Below the pieces are notes generated by a model. The model made no database searches and had not been told where the DNA came from. It saw only the letters and a program-made list of their open reading frames with translations. Position numbers and translations under genes: made by a program. 64,000 nucleotides of DNA from Theocolax elegans (Eukaryota; Arthropoda; Insecta; Hymenoptera; Cerocephalidae), in assembly GCA_026168455.1 (NCBI GenBank), contig CM047428.1, positions 17,264,759 to 17,328,758 on the forward strand, written 5' to 3'. Below, in pieces: positions 35,670 to 47,800 of the stretch. The stretch's first letter is position 1; every line of letters begins with the position of its first letter.

Positions 35670-37749
35670 AATACATATTGCACCAAAAAAAAGTATATTA
35701 CATATAATTGTTTAAAATGTATCCTTTAGATAAGAAATACGCGTTAACGGAGGTGAAAAAGAATATTAAAAAAGGTATGTTAAAATAGGTAAACAAGTTG
35801 AAGATGGTACACAGGTTGAAGAATCGCGCGATTCTCGACTTGGCTGTCCACCCACTTGTGCGCACTAAATTACTCAGGCATTCAGTGCGGTGTTGATGTG
35901 CGTGCGCCAGAATCAAGGCCGGACGAGTAAGATTAAGATCATTAGACTTCGCTGTAGATTCCATCGCTTTTCCTCGTGAACGTGCAACGTATTATACATA
36001 CACACATATACATATATGTATAGTCCGTGAGCTTGCAGGAAAGCTCCGCGGATCAAATATTTCGTCATATCGCGGGTGCTTAATTTATTAAACGGAACTG
36101 TGCAATTACGTTTAAACAACGTGAATTTAGTGTGACAAGGATTTTGTTGAGTTACAAAATTCTTGAATGCTAGGTTTGATCAATCTTTGGAAACAACTGA
36201 TCATCGATTACGAAAAAAGAAATTTTAGCTTAACCTTCTGGAAGGAAAGATGATTTAAACACAAATATTTGAACAACTTTTTAAAATTTATTTACTATAT
36301 GAATTCTGAGAAAGATATTGGATTTTTCGATTAGAATATTGAAATTTTGTTGATTTTGAAACCTATCAAATTTAGAACTACAGAATGGTAAAGTATAACG
36401 ATACAAAAATAAAGTATAACGAAATATCAATGTTTTCTTCATTTAAATGAAAATACTCTGGGTAAAACGACCATGCACAACTGTAAACTAAACATGTACA
36501 AATTATTTTATTTTACTAAAAGTATTAAAAAAAAATAATTAACGCAGGTTTATCGTGGACATAAACAATCTCATTATTATCGGTCATCACACACGCACAC
36601 ACACACACACAGATATATAAATATATATAGACTGGAAATATCTTCCAGAAGATAGAAAAAAAATTTTAGGTGTTAAAAATAATACATATTGCACCAAAAA
36701 AAAGTATATTACATATAATTGTTTAAAATGTATCCTTTAGATAAGAAATACGCGTTAACGGAGGTGAAAAAGAATATTAAAAAAGGTATGTTAAAATAGG
36801 TAAACAAGTTGAAGATGGTACACAGGTTGAAGAATCGCGCGATTCTCGACTTGGCTGTCCACCCACTTGTGCGCACTAAATTACTCAGGCATTCAGTGCG
36901 GTGTTGATGTGCGTGCGCCAGAATCAAGGCCGGACGAGTAAGATTAAGATCATTAGACTTCGCTGTAGATTCCATCGCTTTTCCTCGTGAACGTGCAACG
37001 TATTATACATACACACATATACATATATGTATAGTCCGTGAGCTTGCAGGAAAGCTCCGCGGATCAAATATTTCGTCATATCGCGGGTGCTTAATTTATT
37101 AAACGGAACTGTGCAATTACGTTTAAACAACGTGAATTTAGTGTGACAAGGATTTTGTTGAGTTACAAAATTCTTGAATGCTAGGTTTGATCAATCTTTG
37201 GAAACAACTGATCATCGATTACGAAAAAAGAAATTTTAGCTTAAACCTTCTGGAAGGAAAGATGATTTAAACACAAATATTTGAACAACTTTTTAAATTT
37301 ATTTACTATATGAATTCTGAGAAAGATATTGGATTTTTCGATTAGAATATTGAAATTTTGTTGATTTTGAAACCTATCAAATTTAGAACTACAGAATGTA
37401 AAGTATAACGATACAAAATAAAGTATAACGAAATATCAATGTTTCTTCATTTAAATGAAAATACTCTGGGTAAAACGACCATGCACAACTGTAAACTAAA
37501 CATGTACAAAATTATTTTATTTTACTAAAAGTATTAAGAAAAAATAATTAACGCAGGTTTATCGTGGACAATAAACAATCTCATTATTATCGGTCATCAC
37601 ACACGCACACACACACACACAGATATATAAATATATATGGGCTATTTCACGTCAAGTGGTACGATGAAAATTTTAAATCGCTCCAAAATTTGACAACAGA
37701 CTGGAAATATCTTCCAGAAGATAGAAAAAAAATTTTAGGTGTTAAAAAT
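35670..37749. repeat. Tandem duplication, 1,011-bp unit
   Basis: Copy 1 is 35670-36680 and copy 2 is 36681-37749. The first roughly 550 bp are identical, so the open frames at 35698-35964 and 36709-36975 encode the same peptide, as do 35913-36119 and 36924-37130. The rest differs by about eight single-base changes, mostly homopolymer length. Copy 1 lacks 59 bp (equivalent to 37639-37697), the outer end of the adjoining palindrome. The duplication breakpoint lies inside that palindrome at GTTAAAAAT, with a few bases of microhomology. The repeated frames have no recognisable domain and I do not call them genes. Confidence 0.92.
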
Positions 37750-38611
37750 AATTTGCCTAAGAGTTATTCGACCATGAAAAATGGAAATTTTTCAATTTTT
37801 TAGAAAAATTGCTATTTTTAAAGCCATTTATCTCAAAATCTATTGATTTTTTTTGAAAAAACCTTACAAACAACTGTTGTTCAAAATAATCTTTAGAACT
37901 TATCTACCTGGGTTACAATTCTTAATTTTAAAATCTCGAAAAGTTAGTAACACCCGGAAATATTGAATATCAAAAAAAGGCGACCACGCCACAATCGATT
38001 TTGATCTAACACCGCTCAAAAGATCACATTTTTCGAGAGCTTTACAATGGCTTGGGTGAAATTATTGGCCAAGACAGCTGGTGTAAGTTATACCTCATAA
38101 ACCTCATAAAATCACTAATTTTCATGTATTTTAGGACATAACTTACACCAGTGGTATTGGCCAATAATCTAACCACCGCCATTCGAAAGCTCTCGAAAAA
38201 TGTGATCTTTTGAGCGGTGTTAGATCAAAATCGATTGTGGCGTGGTCGTCTTTTTTTGATATTCAATATTTCCGGGTGTTCTATCTCTTCAAGATTTTAA
38301 AATTGAGAATTGTAACCCAGGTAAATAAGTTCTAAAGATTATTTTGAATAACAGTTGTTTGTAAGGTTTTTTCAAAAAAATCAATAGATTTTGAGATAAA
38401 TGGCTTCAAAAATAGCAATTTTTCTAAAAAATTGAAAAATTTTCATTTTTTATGGTCGAAACGATTAGGCAAATTATTTTTAATATCTAAAATTTTTTTT
38501 CTATCTTCTGGAAGATATTTCCAGCCTGTTGTCAAATTTTGGAGTGATTTAAAATTTTCATCGTACCACTTGACGTGAAATAGCCCATATATATATATAT
38601 ATATATATATA

Positions 38612-38649
<38 letters not shown>
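37599..38649. mobile_element. 948-bp near-perfect palindrome with mirrored microsatellites
   Basis: The core 37639-38586 begins GGGCTATTTCACGTCAAGTG and ends with its exact inverse. Arms of about 450-460 bp match almost throughout around a short centre near 38090-38130. The palindrome continues into the flanks: (CA)n then (TA)n on the left, (TA)n then (TG)n on the right. Each arm has an open frame giving a similar peptide (GLFHVKWYDENFKSLQNLTT), which is expected from the symmetry. It is best described as a foldback-type element; no transposase is encoded. Confidence 0.88.
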
Positions 38650-38652
<3 letters not shown>

Positions 38653-38841
38653 TAAACTTAACATTTAAAAATTATTTTTAAATGAAAAAAATGTATACAA
38701 TAAAGTTTAAATAAACAATTATGTTTACGTTTGTATTTACGAGTATTAATTATAATTACAAATCTAAAAAAATAAACAATATTTACATGTACAATTCAGT
38801 TTTTTTTGTATAAATATGTAACGTCGTTGAAAACATAGTCT

Positions 38842-41800
38842 TCATAGTTTCTTGTACAAGCACACAGTCATTATGACTGACTGTTTAACAATAACATTCT
38901 CGTCGTTGTTTAATTCATTGCCCTTCGGAGATGAATTATTTTGTACATTTTCTTCTTCGTTGTCTCCGTATAAGTCTATGCCTTTCGAGAGGTAGCACAC
39001 AGCTAAATCGAATAATACGCCGAGCAAGCAAAAACCTGCAAATAATACGTATGCATATTTTTAGTAATCGAAAACAATTTTACAGAAATCACCATAGATT
39101 TGATCCCATTATTTGTAGGAATAAGTACCTTTTTTGAATTATAAGTAAATCATTAAAAAACTTAAGATTCAAGTCAAAGAAATGTTTGACGAATACTTTT
39201 ATCGCATGCTTAGTATACATCAAATACGTTTTTCAAATACTTTTCAAATGTAGTATATCAAATAAACCTTATGTTTTCAAATACTATTTTTAATTAATAT
39301 AACAACTTAAATTTATTTTTAAATTAACCAAATTTAAAAAATTGATAAGTATTCATAAAAGTACTTATAAAATACTTTTTCTGAATAGTTCTAGAAGATA
39401 TGAATTTATGTTACTCTATAGCATCGATCATTCTCTTGTATATCGTTTTTTTATTATTTTGAATCGTGTTACACAATTTAAAAAGTTATATTCATTTAAA
39501 AAACTGGTATTAAATACTGCAATTTTTTAATAATATACTACTGTTTACACTAATAATATTTATTTTAGAAAAAAAGATGATTATAATAATGAATATAATA
39601 TAATTAGTATACTAACCAGCTGCAGTGATATTAACATAATATCGAAAATTCGCTCCGTGGTAAAACCAACAGTTTCCTTTGTTTTTGCATGAAATATCCC
39701 ATACCAAGCAAGTGGAATCCATGATCGCGCCAAATATAATTGGTCCTGGTATCAATGCGAAGAGCGATACCACCATCAACGCTATACCTTGTGCCAAACT
39801 TTTGTCTCTTGTTTCGACGCACCTGTAATTTAATATCACATTTCCTATTCTACCGGAACATCCGAGTACGTTAACAATCGTTGAGACGACTGCGAATAAA
39901 ATGTATGGCTTCAAACAATTTTGTTTACAAGGTCCAGCTGTCACTGTATCGCTCAGTGCTTGAAAGCTTATTGGACTTATATTCTCATCTAATCGTAGAG
40001 ATGCGCCTTGGAGATCTGGTGGATAGAAGTTCGATGAAACACTCGTCGTACAAGCGCAATCGCCAAAAGTTGTGTCATTCACGACAGATCGACAACCTGC
40101 GTGACAAGCTGAGAAAAATGTAATTCCGCTTGATTCGTGACAGACCGGTGAATATTTTACAAAATCGCAATTGCAAGCTGCATTACACGGTGCTGTTAAG
40201 TTTAACCTGTAAATGAAAAAATACATATTTTAATCTTGGTAAGTTGCATTTATACTTTCAGCTCTCCCTATCAAAATAGTTTTAACGTGAAAAACCTCAT
40301 GATTGGATAAAAAAAATACTTTAAACAATATTTCGGTCCTATACGGGCTGATTTAAAAATATAAAATAATAAATTCTCACGTAAAACAGATAATATTAAT
40401 GTTATTTTACACATTTTTCATTTATATAATTAATAAAAAAAACTAATATAAACTTTACGGGAAAAGTATAACACTGCAATAGCCGGAGACTTAGGCTATT
40501 ATGGCTTTATTTGTGACTTCGACCGATGTAGTAATGCCGTGAAAGCAAATGTCTCGGCGACGTTTCGGCTTGAGTATAAAAAGTATTATTGACGACAATA
40601 ATACTATGCGATTTTTAATGATAACTTACAATTAGAAAAAATATTTATTATTTTGATTTGAAATATCAAAATCTGAAATTTCCAAAAAATGGTAAATTTG
40701 AGAATTTATTGCTTGTTTACATTATAAGTTATATGATAAATGAATTTATTGATCTCCACAAGCCAAAGGCTATTCCTCACAACTCGGTAAGGTGGACTGT
40801 ATTTATACCAGCCACTTTAATAACCTCACCGGATTTGATTTGAAATACTTACATATTATGATAATATCATTTACAATAAATTTAATTATTTAATTTTAAA
40901 AGTACAACATTCATACTTCCAAATTACGAGAATATTTGTATACAGGGGTATTCGGGGTCATTGACCACGAATTTGTGGTTAGATTTTATAAGCGGATCCA
41001 ATATCTCCGACCAAATTTCATAACCGATTTTGAGGCATTTTATGAAAAATTTGCGTTATCTTACTGAATACGCCAACTTCAAATTTAAAAATCTAACTTC
41101 AAATTCGTAATAAGCGACTCTCAATATACCCAGATACACATATTTTTTCTTGATTTTGAAGCATTTCAAGAATAATGATGCATAAATAATGAAAATACAA
41201 TATTTTACATTTTTCCAATTTAATTAATCTGCATAACAATGTAGCCGCATAGTTTTAATTTTGAACATAAAATTATTTCGAAATTACAAGTTGAAAATTG
41301 GCTAGACTAATTCAGTAATAATTACTAAAGCATCGTAGTAAAATTTAATGAGCAATAAACCAATAATATTTACTTAACCACTTTAGTAGTCACTCTTTAG
41401 TAAACTTTACTAAAGCATTTAGTAATCCACTGACTTTTATTTAATATTTTTCCGGGTAGAATCAAATGCAACCAAACATTATTTCATTAAGGAGATGTCG
41501 GACTCAGAAAATAGTCATTTTTAATATTTTTTTATAAACAATAGAATAAATTTTTTTTAAAATCCTGAATGCCATGCCCTTAGGCATGTTTTGAACAGTA
41601 TATTTTTTCAGATTTTTAGATCCGTAATTTAATTCTGATTTTTGCGTTAAAAATTCATGCTTTTTTAAATCAATAATTACCTGCCGAAAATTGTTTATTC
41701 AATTATTATTAACAAATTTATTTTTTCTGGAAAAATCAAAACGTCATGCCCTCACTTTTGTTGAAAACTACCCATATGAATTTTTTCAGATTTTTAAATC

Positions 41801-44800
41801 GATATTTCCAAGATAATTCTTATGTTGAAAGGTGTAGATCCCTGTAATTTGGGTCTGACACCCCGTTAATACAAATATAAAACTGTTTTCACGATTTCCG
41901 CTTTATTTCTTTGGCCGAATCACTCCGTAAATTAAAAAAATTAAAAAAGCGCTGTAAGATCATTGAGTTGACCGTAAAGCTCCGATAGCCTGGCACCCTT
42001 TAAGCCACGTTAGTAGTCACTCTTTAGTAAACTTTACTAAAGCATTTAGTAATCCACTGACTTTTATTTAATATTTTTCCGGGTAGAATCAAATGCAACC
42101 AAACATTATTTCATTAAGGAGATGTCGGACTCAGAAAATAGTCATTTTAATATTTTTTTATAAACAATAGAATAAATTTTTTTTAAAATCCTGAATGCTA
42201 TGCCCTTAGGCATGTTTTGAACAGTATATTTTTTCAGATTTTTAGATCCGTAATTTAATTCTGATTTTTGCGTTAAAAATTCATGCTTTTTTAAATCAAT
42301 AATTACCTGCCGAAAATTGTTTATTCAATTATTATTAACAAATTTATTTTTTCTGGAAAAATCAAAACGTCATGCCCTCACTTTTGTTGAAAACTACCCA
42401 TATGAATTTTTTCAGATTTTTAAATCGATATTTCCAAGATAATTCTTATGTTGAAAGGTGCAGATCCCTGTAATTTGGGTCTGACACCCCGTTAATACAA
42501 ATATAAAACTGTTTTCACGATTTCCGCTTTATTTCTTTGGCCGAATCACTCCGTAAATTAAAAAAATTAAAAAAGCGCTGTAAGATCATTGAGTTGACCG
42601 TAAAGCTCCGATAGCCTGGCACCCTTTAAGCCACGTTAGCCTGACAGCCTAAAGCTGTATCATTATTATATATTTTCATAAGCTCAAAACGAAAAAATTT
42701 TTCTAACGACATTGTTGAATTCAGTGTTTATTATATTTATTACCAAATTTATAAAATGAAAGATGATCTTAAAGTAATAATACGCTGTTACAATACAATT
42801 AAAGTATTGACTTAATTATTGATAAATGAAACTCACGACTCACTTCATGGTGTCAATATCGATTCCTTGTATCCTGCCAGCCTCGCAACCGAGAAACATA
42901 AATGATATATTCCCGAGGAAACAGCAAAATCCAACGACAACATTCCAAAATAAAAGAGGTCTCGGTGATGGTTTGAATTTACATATTACGTATCCAGAGA
43001 TCAGGAAACCAAAGACCATACCCAACAGTGAGAGAGGACCTGCCGAAAAACTACAACATTAACGTATCATGCAATTATTGAATATATAACATACAAGGGT
43101 ATATATAAAGGCTATAATATTTTTTTCCTTTAAAAAAAGTAGAATTAATAGTTTTTTATCGTTGTAATAAACACGTGTCTAAAAATGTTATTAAGAATAA
43201 AATAATAAATTACCGGTTATAACAGTGCCACCAGCTGCAGATGTTTGAAATTGCACTTCCAAATATTTGGCAATGAAATTCATAAACGCGGAAGCGCTTA
43301 GAATATAAAACACGCCACTAAATATATTAAGCATTAATAATTTATTTACTAGTATTCGTCTAACTGTCTTTGGAAAATCTTTTAACTTCGGGCTTTCAGT
43401 CAACTCAGTCGGTTTTTTTATAATTTCGTACTTCTCTGTGTCGGTCGTCTCAACTTTTAAAGGAACAGCTGCACTATCCTGCTGAGAAAAAAAACGTAAT
43501 TATAATAAAATATATAGTTTAATTTTGTTGTTGAGTTGATAATATTTAAACTAAAAATAAGTTTTAAGTACTGACATTTAGAGCATCTTGTTTCTTGCTT
43601 GATTTTTTTGATTTTCGCAATTCTTCTGGGAACATTGCTAAAAGAATTGAAAAAATCGCCATAGTTATTCCAAGAATTATCCAACCAAGCCACCATGCGC
43701 CTAACCATCGTGGATCCTTTTTATCAATTATTGGATGTAGACTTGGATCTATATAAATATTCAGGCAAAAGTAGCTTAAAATGAATCCTAATGCTGGCCC
43801 AACTGTCCTTAGTGCAAAGGTGACACCTGAAAATTTTAAAAATAATTATTACATTATTTCGTGCAAACACTATTGACACATACAGTAAATAATTACACGC
43901 TGTTTTTAAATATAAATAACAATATTAAATATTGCAATATGAAATTTATCATTTTTCTTTGTCTCTTTATGTATATTAAAATTTCTTTACGATATAAATC
44001 TTATCTACCGCAAACGATATTTCTCTTCAATTTGTATTTTACAAATTAAAGAATGATATGCTATTTCTAATCAAAGATTGACGTTCAAGAATATTAAAAT
44101 AACAGGCTATAAAAATTGCGTGACATCTTATAATTCATTCGTAATTATTTTTATATTATTTACCTTTTAATTAAAGTACACTTTGCATAATATTATATAA
44201 ACGAGTAAAAAAAATTTTGTCAATGTCTGTCAGTTTGTTTTACGATAAAATCGATGTGTCTATCGACAATCGCGATTATTAAATTCATGGTGAAAAAAAT
44301 AAACTTTTGTAAAGTCATTGTTTTCGCGTTGGTATATATATACACAATACGGAAAATTATCAACATAAAACTTTCTAAGAATATAAGTATAAGTGATAAA
44401 AAATATTGTATTATCTTTAACGCGAGGTAAATAGAATTTCAACTTGCTTCCTTACCAAGTTTCCCAACGAAAAATGTTAATATTATTATTTGATAATTAA
44501 TGTTTCATTACTATCTAAATAAAGATAAATATAAAATTGTATATTGAAAAAGAAATCTTCTAATGTTATTATTAACGCGATACTCTTGAGAAATCTAGTT
44601 ATAAGAATAACTGTAATTGTTGGAAAATTATCGATATCGATATAGATTTTTTATATAAATACTTTTTCTTAATTCGCTATATAACAATATAACATGAAAA
44701 AAAAACATTTATATCAATGTCAGTGAACTACCAATTATTAAAAAAAAATCTTAAGGTCAATTGTATTGATATAGGGTGACTTAACTCTTATGTGGACGCA

Positions 44801-47800
44801 GTCACCAGGGAATGAACAGTTATCTATACAAGTAGTCAAATAGGTATATTTATTTAGTAGAATATGCTCGGACCGACTAATTATATTAAAATTTTATGAT
44901 TTATCGGTTATTTTGGTCTATAGTACATTAGAATACAGTTTTTCATGGATTTACAGAAAAATCTCTAAAATGGTTGAATAACCATGCTACTGTAAAAACG
45001 ACGGTTTAAAGATTTTCAACACTAATGTGAATGAACGCGTTAATAGTATATGGAACATTGGAGGATAACAGTTCCAATGTATTTTAAATCCGCTTGCTCA
45101 TTCACTAATTTCACTGTTCATTCATCATATTTTCATCTTTTATTTAATTCTCGAATAATAACATCGAATCGAGATAATTATTTTTGAAATAATTAATATT
45201 ATAGACAAGAATTAAATAAACTATTGACAAATTCTAATTTTTCTTATTCGTTCATTTACTACAGGGAGAGCAAAGTTGTAATTTTTACAAAAATTCCTCT
45301 AAATTTGACAAAATTTTCAAACTGCCGAAATCTAAAAAATTACTGAACTTTTATTAAATTTTACTAAACTTTTTATTAATTTTTAATGAAAGTCTACTAA
45401 TTTTTACTGATAGTTCGGTACTTTTTTGAGTTTTGGTAGCCTGTTACCGTGATAATGAAAGTTTAGTAAAATTTACTAAAATAAATTCTCTCCGTGTACG
45501 AGTAAGTCATCCTACACAATTTAACAAACCTAAGAGCATAGCCGTATTTTTTTTCTTGGTGTTGTCATCCATGTAAGTTTGTCCAATGGAATAATACAAC
45601 GTCGTTCCAATACCCAAAATAAATTGTGAAAAGAAAACAAGGAGCCTCGGGACTATACTCGCGTCGGTAAGACTGTCATCGTCGCAGGTCTCGGGTTGTC
45701 CAGATTTCGAACATATAGGAAGGTCGGTTTTGCTACTAGGATTGTCAGAGATAAGAGTTGCATTGAGGTACTCTCTGGTTAAAGCTAAAGCATCTTGTCC
45801 TGGACCGTAAATGGCGTGAGGCAGTGTCAACACTAAACAAGATATAGCGCTACATCCAACTCCTACGGCGATCCATCGTGGTCTGTGGCCCGAGCCTCCG
45901 TAATAAATCAGCAGAATTGATAATATTTGTGAGATCTCGTTACCCGATAGTATTATACCTGAAAAAAATAATATCTTTTGTTAATGAGCAGTTTCTACAA
46001 TTTATACCTATGTAACTTAAGGAGACAAGCCTGGGTTAATATTGATAAAAAACTATATAATTAATCATTCTTCATTTTTGAAACAAATTATGTTATTATT
46101 AACTTTTACTTAAAATTATTTTGGTTAATTAATATGTAACATAACTATTTTAAATAATTATGAGACTCCATACTCCGATTTTTTTCCATAATGGACTTAC
46201 AGCAGGATATCTCAGAAACCCCTTCATCGAATAGGCGTAAATTTTAACAATAACTTTTAAATATGATTTTAATCTACTTAAGCTTAACAGAGTTTCAATA
46301 AAAGTCTAAATGTTTATTTAAAAAAATTATTTAGCTGTTTTCTACACAAATTTTGAATATTTAAAATAATTTGGTAAGAATAATTTTTTATTAAAATGTC
46401 ACATTTAAAAGTTACTGTTAAAATTTCAGCCTATACAATGAAGTGGTTCCTAAGATATCTTGCAAATTCATTATGGTAATTCATTATGGAAAAAAATCAG
46501 AGTAAGAAGTCTCTTAAAGTAGTTATGTTACAAATAAATTAGCCAATAAATTTTAAATTTAAGTTAATAATAATATAATTTATTTAAAAAAAATTAGAAA
46601 TGTTCTCCATTTTTATGAAAAAAATTATTATAAATTGTTAATATCGAATAGTTTCTTTTCAATTTTAACCCACGTTTGTCCCCTTAAACAAATTGTACAT
46701 TTATTCGTCATCTTCAACAAGGAATGCCTTAAAAATTATTATTAAAAATTATTTTATAATAATACTATGTGTTGTTTTGTTGTTGGTTTGAGGATCTCAT
46801 TTTGAAGTTAAAGAGATGACAGACTCATAAAATGAACATGCCTTATATATTTTTTAATCAAAAATATTAATTTTTGGAATAATCATTTATATTTTCATAT
46901 AAGAAAAAAATCTTAAACAATTATTGATCCATATATATTATAAAAATAATTTTTTTTCAAACTGTTAATTCTCCAATAATTGACGTCAATTTTTCAGATT
47001 TTTATTTCAATACCAATATTTTAAATATAATGTTTAGGTTAGACGATGTTGACCCTTATAATTTGGGTCTGACATCCCGTTAATAATTATTTGTTTTTAA
47101 GATCCCTTTATAATAAGCTTTTATATACTCTACAGAATGGCTATTTCAACGTCTTCAATGTAATATTTTAATTATAAGTTTTTTAATTTGAATGTCACGG
47201 CACCTTAGTCATTTTAACCGATAATTTAATCTTTGATACGTTAACATGCAAATTGAAATAAAAAAAGATGTAATAACGAAAAATCAATTTGATTATCAAT
47301 AAAAAATTATAATAAATTATATATGAAAAATCCTGAGAATAGCGGATGTATGCCGAGTGGTTTAAAATCTATAGCTCTTTAATTATAGAATATAAACAAG
47401 AATTACTTGCACAAATCGAGGCTATTATCAAAGATTTGTCGAGCTTTAATCATAAATTTTATAGTAATGATCATTATCTTTGAATTATCAGATATATCCG
47501 ATAGTCAAAGGAAGCTAAAGTCTATAGGCCATCATGAAATTTTTCACGATTAGAAAGAGACACGAGTAAATTGTATGTATATACTTATCCTGAGGAAAGA
47601 ATACCAAGAAAAAATACCAATTTGCATGCATGAAAAAAAAATAAAAAATCAGAAATAGATAAATAATAAAACGTTGTATAAAGATAGATAGTAATAAATG
47701 TAAAACGACGAGTGTAAAAGAAAAATGTAATATCTGGAGTATAATCTTGGTGGTTATCGTAAGTTATACAGGTACACCTTCGATAAAAATGATAGGATAT

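Larger units (their letters stand above)
41383..42636. repeat. 627-bp tandem duplication containing a MITE
   Basis: Copy 1 is 41383-42009 and copy 2 is 42010 to about 42636. Both start TTAGTAGTCACTCTTTAGTA and end near CACCCTTTAAGCCACG. I see only a few differences (for example GCCATGCCC versus GCTATGCCC and GTGTAGATC versus GTGCAGATC), so the duplication is recent or is an assembly duplicate. Each unit contains a complete family 1 MITE plus about 100 bp on either side. Confidence 0.92.
40207..42843. other. Intron 5 of the third OATP
   Basis: A 2.6-kb intron dominated in its distal half by the 627-bp tandem duplication, each unit carrying a family 1 MITE. The frame at 40658-40843 (plus) is not recognisable. 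No exon is missing from the transporter here. Confidence 0.65.

Noticed and set aside
35698..36975. Two identical 88-codon minus-strand frames as a duplicated novel gene
   Set aside because: They are identical because the DNA is tandemly duplicated. The peptide has no recognisable domain, no supporting splice structure, and ends in a composition-driven F/Y/I-rich stretch.
37564..38664. Opposed frames encoding nearly the same peptide (GLFHVKWYDENFKSL) as a protein pair
   Set aside because: They are the two arms of one palindrome. The similarity is forced by symmetry, and both frames run into microsatellites and stops.
46840..47030. AT-rich tandem motifs as an origin or matrix-attachment site
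   Set aside because: They lie inside a diverged MITE and no specific origin or attachment consensus could be read.
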